From contig JAIKWV010000009.1 in assembly GCA_024684435.1 (NCBI GenBank), positions 41,983-105,982 of the forward strand: a stretch of DNA of 64,000 nucleotides. The letters run 5' to 3'. Below, piece by piece: positions 50,684-59,262 of this stretch. The DNA comes from Clostridiales bacterium. GTDB lineage: Bacteria > Bacillota > Clostridia > Oscillospirales > Acutalibacteraceae. The notes beneath the pieces were generated by a model that was given only the letters and a program-made list of their open reading frames with translations, ran no database searches and was not told where the DNA came from. Both the position numbers and the translations under genes were made by a program. How positions within the stretch are numbered: the stretch's first letter is position 1; each line of letters begins with the position of its first letter.

Positions 50684-51583
50684 TTACATAAAAAAGCCGC
50701 TCTCGAAAGGTGTGCTGAAAATGCTCTTTATCGCCATATAAGGATAATGCACCAGTCCGTAGAAAAACAGGATCAGACCCACAGACAGACCGCTTATCGG
50801 AACAAACATCCATGTAAGAGCGGTTGCCAGATACTCCGGAAGCAGAACCGCGTCATTAAAGCATGATCGCATTCCCTGCAGGTGGGCTTGTTTTTTGTCC
50901 AGCGCGGTAAAGGTGTATTCGTCCCAAACAAAATCATTCAGCCGGCAGACAACGTGATAAGTTCCGGGTTCCTCCGGGGCAAATTCAAAGTCGATCTTTT
51001 CGTCCCCGGCGGACAGGGCGCTTGCGTTTTTCCAGACGTCCCCGTATTTGTAAGAAAAATCGGTGTCTGTTTTTACCGTCGTACCTGCCAGAACGGTTTT
51101 CCGGGAGTCGGCGAAGATCCGGGAATCGGGGATAATATAGTCGCTGCATCCCGTTATGTTATACATGGCGATGTTCATATCGTTGAAGCCCACAGATACA
51201 GCGGCGGCTCTGCTGCCGGTTTTATCCTGAAACGCGCCGGCGCCCACGCATAGCTCATCGTCGATAAACTCGTTTGCGTACTTTTCCGGGATCCGGACAA
51301 ACAGCTGGGGATAATAAACGCCTTCATAAAAAAACACCTGCTGTAAAATGTCCTCCGGGGATAAGGGCTTTTCGTTTTGCGAAGCGTCCTTGAGGGTGAC
51401 CTCGGGAAGCTCTCCGACTTGAGAATAGGCGCTGTCATAGGTCAGTACAACAACGATCTCGTAAGTGAGCTCGTTGTTCAGGAATTCGCAGTATACCAGA
51501 GGACTTTCTTCTTGCGCAAAGGCGACGCCAGAAAGCAAAAAGCAGAATGCTGCCGCCAATAAAACAGACAGGACTTTTTTCAT
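50684..51583 (-). CDS. Secreted protein with C-terminal membrane anchor, unknown function
   Basis: The 299-residue product has a signal peptide (VLSVLLAAAFCFLLSGVAFA) cleaved before QEES, an extracellular beta-rich region that includes the Ig-like pattern FEFAPEEPGTYHVVCRLNDF, and a hydrophobic segment near the C-terminus (LATALTWMFVPISGLSVGLI, then LFFYGL). I do not recognise it. It is the first gene of a two-gene minus-strand unit with the lipoprotein. Both may sit on the outside of the cell. Confidence 0.72.
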   Translation of the reverse strand: MKKVLSVLLAAAFCFLLSGVAFAQEESPLVYCEFLNNELTYEIVVVLTYDSAYSQVGELPEVTLKDASQNEKPLSPEDILQQVFFYEGVYYPQLFVRIPEKYANEFIDDELCVGAGAFQDKTGSRAAAVSVGFNDMNIAMYNITGCSDYIIPDSRIFADSRKTVLAGTTVKTDTDFSYKYGDVWKNASALSAGDEKIDFEFAPEEPGTYHVVCRLNDFVWDEYTFTALDKKQAHLQGMRSCFNDAVLLPEYLATALTWMFVPISGLSVGLILFFYGLVHYPYMAIKSIFSTPFESGFFM

Positions 51584-51695
51584 GACGTTACCTCCTTTAC
51601 GGAAAGACAGTTGCCGCTAAGGCAGAGAATAAACTTCTAAATATTTATTATATACTAATAAAAATCAAAATTCAAGATTTTTGGAAAATTGTTGC

Positions 51696-51724
51696 TTGAC
51701 GGTATTTCTTATTTGCGTTATAAT
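51696..51724 (+). promoter_or_regulatory. Promoter of the MATE transporter gene
   Basis: TTGACG (51696-51701) and a perfect TATAAT (51719-51724) are spaced by 17 bases, the best promoter in the window. Initiation is expected near 51731, 24 bases before the start codon. Confidence 0.82.
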
Positions 51725-51754
51725 ACACCAAAACAAAAACAGAGGAACTTCAGA

Positions 51755-53122
51755 ATGATTCGAGATCTTACAAAGGGCAAGCCGGTAAGGCTGATAATCT
51801 CATTTTGTCTGCCTCTTATGCTGGGGCAGCTTTTTCAGCAATTTTACAATATGGTGGACAGCATTATCGTGGGCAGATTTGCCGGCACTCCGGAGCTTTC
51901 CGCGGTGGGCTCCACCGGCTCTCTGAGCTTTTTGGTGGTGGGCTTTGTCTGCGGCTTTACCACCGGGCTTTCCATACCCATTTCCCGCGCCTTCGGCGAG
52001 GGGGATCATCAAAAGGTCAGGCGGCTTTACATAAACAGCATATATCTCACCGGACTTGCCACTGCCGTACTTACCACCCTGACATATTTTCTTACGCCTT
52101 CTGTGCTTCGGCTCATGAATACGCCGGAGGAAATTTTCTCCATGGCGTACGACTATATCGGCACGGTGTTTTTGGGACTTATAGCCATACTTTTTTACAA
52201 TTTGTTTGCCTGCGTCATGCGGGCGCTGGGGGACAGCAAAACGCCGTTGCTGCTGCTGATATTTTCCTCTCTGCTGAACATAGCCTTAGACCTGTTCTTT
52301 GTCATCAAACTGAAAATGGCGTGCAAGGGCGTGGCGATAGCCACGGTCATAGCTCAGCTTATCTCCGCCTTGCTGGCGTTTTTTATAATCCTGAAAAGAT
52401 ATGATATCCTTCGCCTTAACAAGGAGGATTTCAGACCACGCCCCGCGCTGTGCGGCAATCTTCTGTATAACGGTCTGCCCATGGCGCTGCAGCTTTCGGT
52501 CACGGCAATAGGCGCCGTTATGCTCCAGTCGGCGGTGAACGCCCTGGGAGAGATATCCATAGCCGCGGTGACGGTGGCAAGCAAGATCCAGCTGTTCCTT
52601 GTCCTGCCTGCGGAGTCCATAGGGCTTACCATGGCTACCTACTGCGGTCAGAATCTGGGCGCAGGGAAATATCAAAGGATCAAAGAAGGTCTTTTAAAGG
52701 CTCTGATAATGTCCGGTGTGTACAGCGCCGTTATAATGCTTGTCGCCTATTTCTTTGCGGGAGATCTTGCGGTGCTGTTTGTTACATCCGATCAGACAGA
52801 GGTCATTTTACTGGTTGAAAAATTCCTGCACATCTGTCTGATATTCTATCCCGTACTTGCCGTGCTGTTCCCGCTGAGGAATTCCGTTCAGGGGCTTGGG
52901 TACAGCCTGCCCGCCCTGCTTGCAGGGGTGTTCGAGCTTGCGGCGAGGAGCATTATGGGTCTTATCGTCATACCGAGGGTGGGCTATACAGCCGTGTGCT
53001 TCGCGAATCCCGCGGCATGGATAGCGGCGGACGCCCTGCTCCTGCCGGTGCTGCTGTTTGTTCTGCACAGGACAAAGAAGGCGTTGGAGAACCGTTTGCC
53101 CCGGGCGGAAGCGCCCATATAA
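51755..53122 (+). CDS. MATE-family multidrug/cation efflux transporter
   Basis: MATE transporters export drugs and other cations by proton or sodium antiport. The 455-residue product has about twelve hydrophobic helices, and the N-terminal region GKPVRLIISFCLPLMLGQLF with QQFYNMVDSIIVGRFAG is the typical start. Segments GSLSFLVVGFVCGFTTGLSI and PISRAFGEGD fit the family. ATG 51755 has GAGGAAC upstream, and the in-frame codons upstream lie before the promoter. It is a single-gene unit before the tRNA genes; the substrate is unknown. Confidence 0.92.
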   Translation: MIRDLTKGKPVRLIISFCLPLMLGQLFQQFYNMVDSIIVGRFAGTPELSAVGSTGSLSFLVVGFVCGFTTGLSIPISRAFGEGDHQKVRRLYINSIYLTGLATAVLTTLTYFLTPSVLRLMNTPEEIFSMAYDYIGTVFLGLIAILFYNLFACVMRALGDSKTPLLLLIFSSLLNIALDLFFVIKLKMACKGVAIATVIAQLISALLAFFIILKRYDILRLNKEDFRPRPALCGNLLYNGLPMALQLSVTAIGAVMLQSAVNALGEISIAAVTVASKIQLFLVLPAESIGLTMATYCGQNLGAGKYQRIKEGLLKALIMSGVYSAVIMLVAYFFAGDLAVLFVTSDQTEVILLVEKFLHICLIFYPVLAVLFPLRNSVQGLGYSLPALLAGVFELAARSIMGLIVIPRVGYTAVCFANPAAWIAADALLLPVLLFVLHRTKKALENRLPRAEAPI

Positions 53123-53268
53123 TGATCATATACTGAGGGTGAAACATTCCCTGTTCGCTCACCGTAGAGCACGCATATATGCGTACCGCCGCAAGTTGAC
53201 CGTGACCGCCCGAAAAAACAAATTCTCCGCCGCCAAATAAAAAATTTAGTATTTTTTCGGAAAAACTA

Positions 53269-53297
53269 TTGACAACCGGCGGGAAATAATATACTAT
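53269..53297 (+). promoter_or_regulatory. Promoter of the tRNA genes
   Basis: A perfect TTGACA (53269-53274) is followed after 17 bases by TACTAT (53292-53297); an overlapping TATACT lies two bases earlier. The site is 34 bases upstream of tRNA-Lys. Confidence 0.62.
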
Positions 53298-53330
53298 ACT
53301 TAAGTGCCGTTTGATGGTATGTAATCAAAT

Positions 53331-53406
53331 GATCCATTAGCTCAGTTGGCAGAGCACTTGACTTTTAATCAAGGTGTCCGGAGTTCGAATCTCCGATGGA
53401 TCACCA
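53331..53406 (+). tRNA. tRNA-Lys (UUU anticodon)
   Basis: The 76-base cloverleaf starts GATCCATTAGCTCAGTTGGC and ends CGATGGATCACCA with the CCA encoded. The acceptor stem GATCCAT pairs with ATGGATC. The anticodon loop CTTTTAA, within stem TTGA/TCAA, gives anticodon TTT for lysine. The T loop GTTCGAATC is intact. Confidence 0.95.
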
Positions 53407-53446
53407 AAAAGCAGCCCTGCCCTCATCGGAGGAGAGCTGCTTTTTT
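53407..53446 (+). terminator. Terminator after tRNA-Lys
   Basis: GCAGC (53411-53415) and GCTGC (53436-53440), extended by inner CCTC/GAGG pairing and outer A/T pairs, form a stem followed by six T residues. It may stop most transcripts before tRNA-Val. Confidence 0.7.
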
Positions 53447-53465
53447 CCTCTTATTTAATCTTTTC

Positions 53466-53542
53466 GGACGCATAGCTCAGCTGGTTAGAGCGCCTGCTTC
53501 ACACGCAGGAGGTCAACGGTTCGAGTCCGTTTGTGTCCACCA
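53466..53542 (+). tRNA. tRNA-Val (CAC anticodon)
   Basis: The 77-base cloverleaf starts GGACGCATAGCTCAGCTGGT and ends GTGTCCACCA with encoded CCA. The acceptor GGACGCA pairs with TGTGTCC through one G-U pair. The anticodon loop TTCACAC, in stem CCTGC/GCAGG, gives CAC, reading GUG valine codons. Confidence 0.92.
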
Positions 53543-53550
53543 AAGCGAAG

Positions 53551-53580
53551 ATCCTGTCGATTATTTCGGCAGGATTTTTT
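53551..53580 (+). terminator. Terminator after tRNA-Val
   Basis: ATCCTG-T-CGA (53551-53560) pairs with TCG-G-CAGGAT (53566-53575), with one internal mismatch, and is followed by a T tract ending at 53580. Confidence 0.75.
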
Positions 53581-53670
53581 CATGTGTTTTCCTCTATTGA
53601 ATAATTAACGAAATTCTGTTATACTAAGCGGGAAAAAGGCGATACAAATCAATTTACGGAGGAAGCGAAA

Positions 53671-53880
53671 ATGAACAATTTAAGTCCGTTCTGCACTTGT
53701 ACCGACTACAAGTGCCCGATGCATCCCACAAACCACGAAAAAGGGTGCGCTCCCTGCATTGCAAAGAACCTGAAAAGGAACGAAATACCCTCCTGCTTTT
53801 TTAAAAAAGCCGATCCCGAAAAGAAAGATGGAACGTACTTCTTTGAAGATTTCGCGAAGGCGGTACTGAAAGAAAAATAA
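53671..53880 (+). CDS. Small Cys-rich protein, DUF6485-like
   Basis: The 69-residue product MNNLSPFCTCTDYKCPMHPT continues NHEKGCAPCIAKNLKRNEIP, then SCFFKKAD. The cysteines at about 8, 10, 15, 26, 29 and 42 fit a zinc or other metal-binding knot seen in the DUF6485 family; I recall the family from sequence style and did not search for it. Function is unknown. GGAGGAAGC precedes the ATG, and a terminator follows, so it is expressed as a single gene between tRNA-Val and addA. Confidence 0.78.
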   Translation: MNNLSPFCTCTDYKCPMHPTNHEKGCAPCIAKNLKRNEIPSCFFKKADPEKKDGTYFFEDFAKAVLKEK

Positions 53881-53888
53881 CATTCAAA

Positions 53889-53912
53889 GCAAGTCCCCCG
53901 ACTTGCTTTTTT
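53889..53912 (+). terminator. Terminator after the Cys-rich protein gene
   Basis: GCAAGT (53889-53894) pairs with ACTTGC (53901-53906) around a six-base loop, followed by six T residues. It lies eight bases beyond the stop. Confidence 0.82.
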
Positions 53913-53951
53913 CGGCAATAAACGCATAAGCTTCAGAAAGGAGAGAAGGTC

Positions 53952-56900
53952 ATGGCTGTCAGATGGACGCCGGAGCAGACCAAGGCTATCGAGGCGCGCA
54001 AGGGCACACTGCTGGTGAGCGCCGCGGCGGGCTCGGGCAAAACCGCCGTGCTTGTGGAGCGGGTCATCCGCCGCATAACCGACAGGGAAAATCCCTGCGG
54101 GATAAACTCCCTGCTGACGGTCACCTTTACAAGGGCGGCGGCGGCGCAGATGCGGGACAAGATCGCCGCGGCTTTGGCGAAGGAGATGCAGAAAGATCCC
54201 GGGGACGCGCACCTGCGGCGTCAAAGTCTGCTTCTGCCCACGGCGAAGATATGCACCATCGACAGTTTTTGCAACGACCTTGTCAAGGAAAACTTTCACG
54301 CCCTGGGGATAAATCCCGACTATAAGATCGCCGACGAAGGGGAGCTTGACCTTGTGGGCGAGGACGCGGTCTCCACCGTTATCGAGGAGCTTTACAAAGA
54401 AGCCGATCCCGGATTCATAGATCTGGTGGAGCTGACCTTCAAGGGCAGGGACGACAGCTATCTTGCCAGCACCATCCGTCGGCTCTACGGTCTTGCCTGC
54501 GCCTATCCCGACCCGGAGGAATGGCTCGTTTCGCTTAAAGAAGCCTATGAAAACGCCGCGGCGCCCGGGGAAACGCCCTGGGGGGAGCGGATATTCGACT
54601 ACGCTGAAGAAGGCGCGCTGGCGTGCCGCGAGCAGATACAAAACGTGCTTACCCTCATGGAGGATGAGCCGGCGATCATGGAAAAATACGGCGAGGCTTT
54701 TTCTTTGGACAAAGAAAAATTCACCGCGCTGATCGAAAAGCTCCGGGCAAAGGATTGGGACGGAGCAAGAGAGTTCTTGTCCGATTTTACACTTGCCGGA
54801 CTGGGAAGGCTCTCCGCGAAAAACGCTTCGGCGTTAAGCGACTTTGCAAAAGATATCCGTAAAAACTGTCTCAATAAAATCATAGAAGGCATGAGAGAAC
54901 TTTTCTGCTGTACGGCGGAGGAGTTTGAGGAAGATATCGCCGCTTCCGCCCCGGTCGTCGCCGCGCTTATCGACGGAGTTATCCGTTACGGCGAGGAGTT
55001 CGGCAGGCTGAAAGCGGAGCAGAACGTGCTGGATTTTTCCGATATAATCCACCTTGCCATCCGCCTGCTTGTTAAAAAGGACGAGGCGGGTCAGCTTGTG
55101 AAAACGCCCCTTGCCTGTCAGCTCAGCGAGGGCTTCAGCGAGATCTTGGTGGACGAATTTCAGGATATAAACGAGGTACAGAATATGCTCTTCACCGCCC
55201 TGTCAAAGGACAGGAGCAACCTGTTCATGGTGGGGGACGTGAAGCAGAGCATTTACAGGTTCCGGCAGGCTATGCCGGAGATATTCCTTGGCATAAGGGA
55301 CACCCTGCCCATGTACGAAAACGGAAACTATCCGGCGCGGGTGAATCTGGACAGAAACTTCCGCAGCCGTTCCGGCGTCACACAGGCGGTGAATTTCATT
55401 TTCAGTCAGCTTATGACTCCCCGGCTGGGAGGACTGAGCTATGATGAGGGCGAGGCGCTGGTGTGCGGCGCGGAGTACGCGGAGCATGACTGCCCGGACG
55501 CGGAGGTGCATCTTCTCACCGCGGACAGGGAGCACACAGAGGCTCAGTATGTGGCGCGGCTCATCAGAAAAATGATAGACGAGGGCGTCACGGTAAAGGA
55601 CGGAGACGGGGAGAGACCCGCGGGATTCGGGGATTTCTGCATCCTTCTCCGCTCACCGAAGAACAGCGGAGGAAAATTCATCGAGGCGCTCAAGGAGCTT
55701 TCCATACCCGCGTATTTCGACACCTCAGACGGGCTTTTTGACACCACGGAGGTCAAGTTCATGCTGAATCTTCTTCGGGTGCTGAACAACCCGGTGCAGG
55801 ACATACCTCTGACCGGCGTTATGCTTTCTCCTGTGTTCGGTTTTACCCCGGAGGAGCTGGCAAAAATGAGGATACCGGACAGGAAGGTGCCCATATACAA
55901 CAGCCTTGTAAACTACGCGGAAAACGACAAAAAGAGCAAGGATTTTCTGCTTAAAATAGAAGAGCTTCGCAGGCTTGCCGCCACCCTGCCCGTGGACAGC
56001 CTTATCCGCAGACTGTCCGAGGAGACGGGCTATCTTGCGGTGGTAGGCGCTCTGCCGGGAGGCAGTCAGCGCAGGTCGAATCTCCGCTTGCTTGAGGAGT
56101 GCGCTGTGCGGTACAGCGACGGGGGCAAAGCCGGTCTGCCGCGGTTCATCAACTTCATAGACAGGATCATTCAGGGCAGCGCCAAGGAACCCGCCGCGAG
56201 ACAGATCTCCGAAAACGCCGGCGTGGTGCGCATAATGACCGTACACAAGAGCAAGGGGCTGGAGTTCCCCATCTGCATTCTGGCGGATTGCGCGAAAGCA
56301 TTCAACGCCAAAGATACAAAAGAAAACATAATCGTTCATCCCCGAATGGGAATAGGCATAAAACGCATCCTGCCGGAGATAATGGTCAGGCACGACACCG
56401 TCTCAAGCAAGGCGGCGATACTTGCCGCGGGGCAGGATAACCGCAGCGAGGAGCTCAGGGTGCTGTATGTGGCGCTGACAAGGGCGAAGGAGCGGATCAT
56501 AACCGTCGCCACGGAAAGGAGCCCGGGAAGCAAGCTTAAAAGGCTGGCGGAATACATCTGCGGAGAGGGGAAGATACCGCCGTTTTTTGCTGACAATTGC
56601 CGCAGTTTTTCGGATTGGATACTGCTTGCCATGCTCAGGCACCCGGACGCCCACGTTTTCCGGGAACTTGCCGGGGCGCAGTTCGTAAAGCGCATCGACA
56701 CGCCACTCAAAATAAAATTTATCTGTCCGGATATCGAGGGGGAAGACGCCGCAGAGCAGACGCAAACAGTCCGCGCTCCCGCGGACGGGGCGTTGACGGC
56801 GCGGCTCAGGGAACAGCTTGATTACCGCTACCCCTACGATTCATTGGGGGGAGTCGCCTCAAAGCTCACCGCCTCCGGGCTTGCCCACGGCGGGATCGAC

Positions 56901-57455
56901 ACGGAGCATTTCGCCGTCACACAGCCTGCCTTCATGTCCGAAAAAGGGCTTACTCCGGCGCAGAGAGGCACGGCGTTCCACCTGTTCATGGAGCACTGTG
57001 ACTACGGCGCCTGCGGGCGGGACATAAGCGGGGAGATAGCCCGCCTTGTTTCCGCGGGGCGGCTCACCGAAGCGGAGGGCAAGGCGCTGAACGTATCCAG
57101 ACTGCAAAAATTCTTTGCGGGCGACCTTGCAAAACGCATAATGAATTCGGACAAATTTTTCCGCGAAAAGCAGTTCACCGTCACAGTTCCCGCCGGGGAA
57201 CTGTACGATCTTCCGCCGGTCACCGCCGGGGAAAAAATACTCATTCAGGGCATGGTGGACTGCCTGTTCATCGAGGGCGGGAAGGCCGTTATCGTGGACT
57301 ATAAAACAGATAAAACAGACCGCATTTCCGAGCTTGCGGAGCGGTATTCTGCGCAGCTTGAGATATACAAAAAAGCCATGGAACAGGTGCTGGGCATAGA
57401 GGTGTCGGAGCTGATCCTATACTCATTTTATCTGGGCGAACAAATAAAATTATAG
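53952..57455 (+). CDS. addA: ATP-dependent helicase/nuclease subunit A (AddA)
   Basis: AddA is the UvrD-like helicase with a C-terminal RecB-family nuclease that, with AddB, processes double-strand breaks for RecA. The 1167-residue protein has Walker A LVSAAAGSGKTAVLVERVIR at residues 21-40, FTRAAAAQMRDKIA, the Walker B region EILVDEFQDINEVQNMLF near residue 400, VHKSKGLEFPICILADCAK near residue 762, the late helicase motif LRVLYVALTRAKERI, and the nuclease active site GMVDCLFIEGGKAVIVDYKT near residue 1100. GAAAGGAG lies upstream of ATG 53952. addB, which usually comes just before addA, is absent here: the neighbour is a 69-residue protein followed by a terminator. Confidence 0.95.
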   Translation: MAVRWTPEQTKAIEARKGTLLVSAAAGSGKTAVLVERVIRRITDRENPCGINSLLTVTFTRAAAAQMRDKIAAALAKEMQKDPGDAHLRRQSLLLPTAKICTIDSFCNDLVKENFHALGINPDYKIADEGELDLVGEDAVSTVIEELYKEADPGFIDLVELTFKGRDDSYLASTIRRLYGLACAYPDPEEWLVSLKEAYENAAAPGETPWGERIFDYAEEGALACREQIQNVLTLMEDEPAIMEKYGEAFSLDKEKFTALIEKLRAKDWDGAREFLSDFTLAGLGRLSAKNASALSDFAKDIRKNCLNKIIEGMRELFCCTAEEFEEDIAASAPVVAALIDGVIRYGEEFGRLKAEQNVLDFSDIIHLAIRLLVKKDEAGQLVKTPLACQLSEGFSEILVDEFQDINEVQNMLFTALSKDRSNLFMVGDVKQSIYRFRQAMPEIFLGIRDTLPMYENGNYPARVNLDRNFRSRSGVTQAVNFIFSQLMTPRLGGLSYDEGEALVCGAEYAEHDCPDAEVHLLTADREHTEAQYVARLIRKMIDEGVTVKDGDGERPAGFGDFCILLRSPKNSGGKFIEALKELSIPAYFDTSDGLFDTTEVKFMLNLLRVLNNPVQDIPLTGVMLSPVFGFTPEELAKMRIPDRKVPIYNSLVNYAENDKKSKDFLLKIEELRRLAATLPVDSLIRRLSEETGYLAVVGALPGGSQRRSNLRLLEECAVRYSDGGKAGLPRFINFIDRIIQGSAKEPAARQISENAGVVRIMTVHKSKGLEFPICILADCAKAFNAKDTKENIIVHPRMGIGIKRILPEIMVRHDTVSSKAAILAAGQDNRSEELRVLYVALTRAKERIITVATERSPGSKLKRLAEYICGEGKIPPFFADNCRSFSDWILLAMLRHPDAHVFRELAGAQFVKRIDTPLKIKFICPDIEGEDAAEQTQTVRAPADGALTARLREQLDYRYPYDSLGGVASKLTASGLAHGGIDTEHFAVTQPAFMSEKGLTPAQRGTAFHLFMEHCDYGACGRDISGEIARLVSAGRLTEAEGKALNVSRLQKFFAGDLAKRIMNSDKFFREKQFTVTVPAGELYDLPPVTAGEKILIQGMVDCLFIEGGKAVIVDYKTDKTDRISELAERYSAQLEIYKKAMEQVLGIEVSELILYSFYLGEQIKL

Positions 57456-57509
57456 ACTTGACAGCACGTTCGGATATTTCACGTCAAAACAAAAAGACGA
57501 GGTGTTTTT

Positions 57510-58529
57510 ATGGGCGAAACAAAACGGACCCCGCTGTGGGACAATTTAAAATTCATGCTGATCTTTCTTGTGGTGCTGGGTCATCTGGCGGACTACTACA
57601 CGCCGGAGTCCCGGTATATGCGAATGGCGTTTTTGTTCATCTACAGCTTTCATATGCCGGCGTTTATTTTCACCTCCGGACTATTCTGCAAGAAGACGGT
57701 GAACACAAAAAATTATCAGCGGATCTTTTCGTATTTTGTCCTGTACGTACTCATAAAAATCATCCATTGGCTTGCCCGGTTTATTTTTCACAGGGACATT
57801 GCTTTTTCCCTGTTGTCCGAAAGCAGCGTCCCGTGGTACGCCTTTGCTCTTTTTGCGTTCAGTCTGATGACGATTTTTTTTAAACAGTTCAACCCGAAAT
57901 ACGTGATGGTATTCAGCGTGATCCTGGCGCTGTTCGCGGGGTTCGACAAGAACCTGGGGGACAAGCTCATGCTCATGCGCATAATCAATTTTTATCCCTT
58001 CTTCTTCGCGGGATACATTGTAAATAAAGAAAAATTGATCGCGCCGCTGAAGAAAAAGCCCGTGATGGTTATCTCCTCGGTGATCATGATCGCCCTGCTT
58101 GCCGCGGTGATCTTTCAGGAGAAAAGACTGTACGATCTGCGCCCGCTACTCACGGGGAAAAATCCCTACACAACGCTGAAGGATAATTTGGTGAACCGCG
58201 GCCCTCTGCTGAGGCTGGGATATTACCTCGGTTCCTCCGCACTCATTTGCTGTCTGATCTCCCTCACGCCTCAGCGGAATTTTCCTTTCACTCCCATGGG
58301 GGCAAGGACGGTGCAGGCCTATGCCATTCACTGCTTTTTGATAAAGGCTTACGGCTCGATGATAAGCCGGCACATAACCCGCCCCCTCGGCATGGGCAGC
58401 ATATGGCTGCTGGTGATCCTGATCCCCATCGCCCTTGTTATCACCCTGATGTGTTCGCCGAAAATTTTTGAAAAACCGTTTAACTTTTTGCTCTCTCCCG
58501 GGACAAATCCCCGGGCGTCGGACGAATGA
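57510..58529 (+). CDS. Acyltransferase family 3 membrane protein
   Basis: Acyltransferase-3 proteins are integral membrane enzymes that O-acylate surface sugars and related molecules. The 339-residue product starts with the typical pattern WDNLKFMLIFLVVLGHLADY, in which a His follows the first helix, then FLFIYSFHMPAFIFTSGLFC. About ten hydrophobic helices follow. The target is unknown. GACGAGGTG precedes the ATG. It lies 54 bases after addA; a terminator follows. Confidence 0.85.
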   Translation: MGETKRTPLWDNLKFMLIFLVVLGHLADYYTPESRYMRMAFLFIYSFHMPAFIFTSGLFCKKTVNTKNYQRIFSYFVLYVLIKIIHWLARFIFHRDIAFSLLSESSVPWYAFALFAFSLMTIFFKQFNPKYVMVFSVILALFAGFDKNLGDKLMLMRIINFYPFFFAGYIVNKEKLIAPLKKKPVMVISSVIMIALLAAVIFQEKRLYDLRPLLTGKNPYTTLKDNLVNRGPLLRLGYYLGSSALICCLISLTPQRNFPFTPMGARTVQAYAIHCFLIKAYGSMISRHITRPLGMGSIWLLVILIPIALVITLMCSPKIFEKPFNFLLSPGTNPRASDE

Positions 58530-58556
58530 TACGACACAGTGAAAAATATGAACACA

Positions 58557-58592
58557 GCTCCCGGTTGTCAGCAGTGACGCCGGGAGCTTTTT
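58557..58592 (+). terminator. Terminator after the acyltransferase-3 gene
   Basis: GCTCCCGG (58557-58564) pairs perfectly with CCGGGAGC (58580-58587) and is followed by TTTTT. Confidence 0.85.
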
Positions 58593-58609
58593 AAATGCGG
58601 AATTGTTTG

Positions 58610-59040
58610 CATACATCCGTAGGGCAAGGATACATCCTTGCCGTTGGATTACAGGTTCGGTTTTAAATGAATGGTCGTAGGGAACGCCGCCCCCGGCGTT
58701 CCCGGTGGTTTACAAGCCTTCCTCTAAGAGGAAGGTGGCGCCGCGAAGCGGTGACGGAAGGAGTATTTCACTCCCTCAGTCACTCACTTCGTTCGTGCCA
58801 GCGTCTCCGCTGCCGCGTCGGTCGGCGCTTCTGCCTTGCGGCAGAGGTGTCCACCGGACACCCGCGCCCTCTGGGAGGGAGCCTTTTTGGCACGCATGTA
58901 TTTGAGGGAAGAAGTAATAGTGAAGAAGTAAGAGGTGTGGAAGGGCTTCGCCCTTGCCCATTGTATGAGGGTTGACCCCTACAGGTTAGGTGTTGTGATT
59001 TTTGAGGGCTGCCGAGGTCGTCAGCCCCTACGGCGAAGCG
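58610..59040. repeat. Repeat-rich intergenic block, copy C family
   Basis: This 733-base gap (58530-59262) has no gene. It is packed with short hairpins: GGCAAGGATACATCCTTGCC at about 58623, a GGGAACGCCG/CGGCGTTCCC stem at about 58679-58702, and CCTTCCTCTAAGAGGAAGG at about 58717. It includes the shared pieces CGCGCCCTCTGGGAGGGAGC (58863, as at 38826), the inverted copy of A at 58941-58985 and GGGCTGCCGAGGTCGTCAGC at 59006 (as at 48484). It looks like several repeat units joined together. Confidence 0.7.
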
Positions 59041-59106
59041 GCGATGAACATCTGTAAAATTTTCCACAAAAATGTTATACAAACCTCACAAAATTTACCG
59101 TGGGGG

Positions 59107-59138
59107 TTGAAGTTTGGCGGGAAATATTGTATTATAAT
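59107..59138 (+). promoter_or_regulatory. Weak promoter candidate of the giant surface protein
   Basis: A TATAAT (59133-59138) is preceded by TTGAAG (59107-59112) at a long 20-base spacing. The leader to the start codon is about 120 bases. Both the spacing and the -35 match are poor, so regulation by another factor is possible. Confidence 0.35.
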
Positions 59139-59262
59139 AGAGAATAGGATTGGTGTCTGTATCCCTAATATTTTGAAAAAAAGACACTGAATCAACATAT
59201 ATATTCAACAGCACTATCAACCACAACATGTAGATCAAAACCAAAAAAGGAAAGGTGATATT

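Noticed and set aside
58610..59040. CRISPR array in the hairpin-rich gap
   Set aside because: The repeated pieces are not regularly spaced and have no constant repeat-spacer layout, and no cas gene is present.
59057..59070. TTTTCCACA DnaA-like 9-mer near 59.06 kb
   Set aside because: A single isolated copy in a repeat-rich gap without trio, neighbours or replication genes; likely chance.
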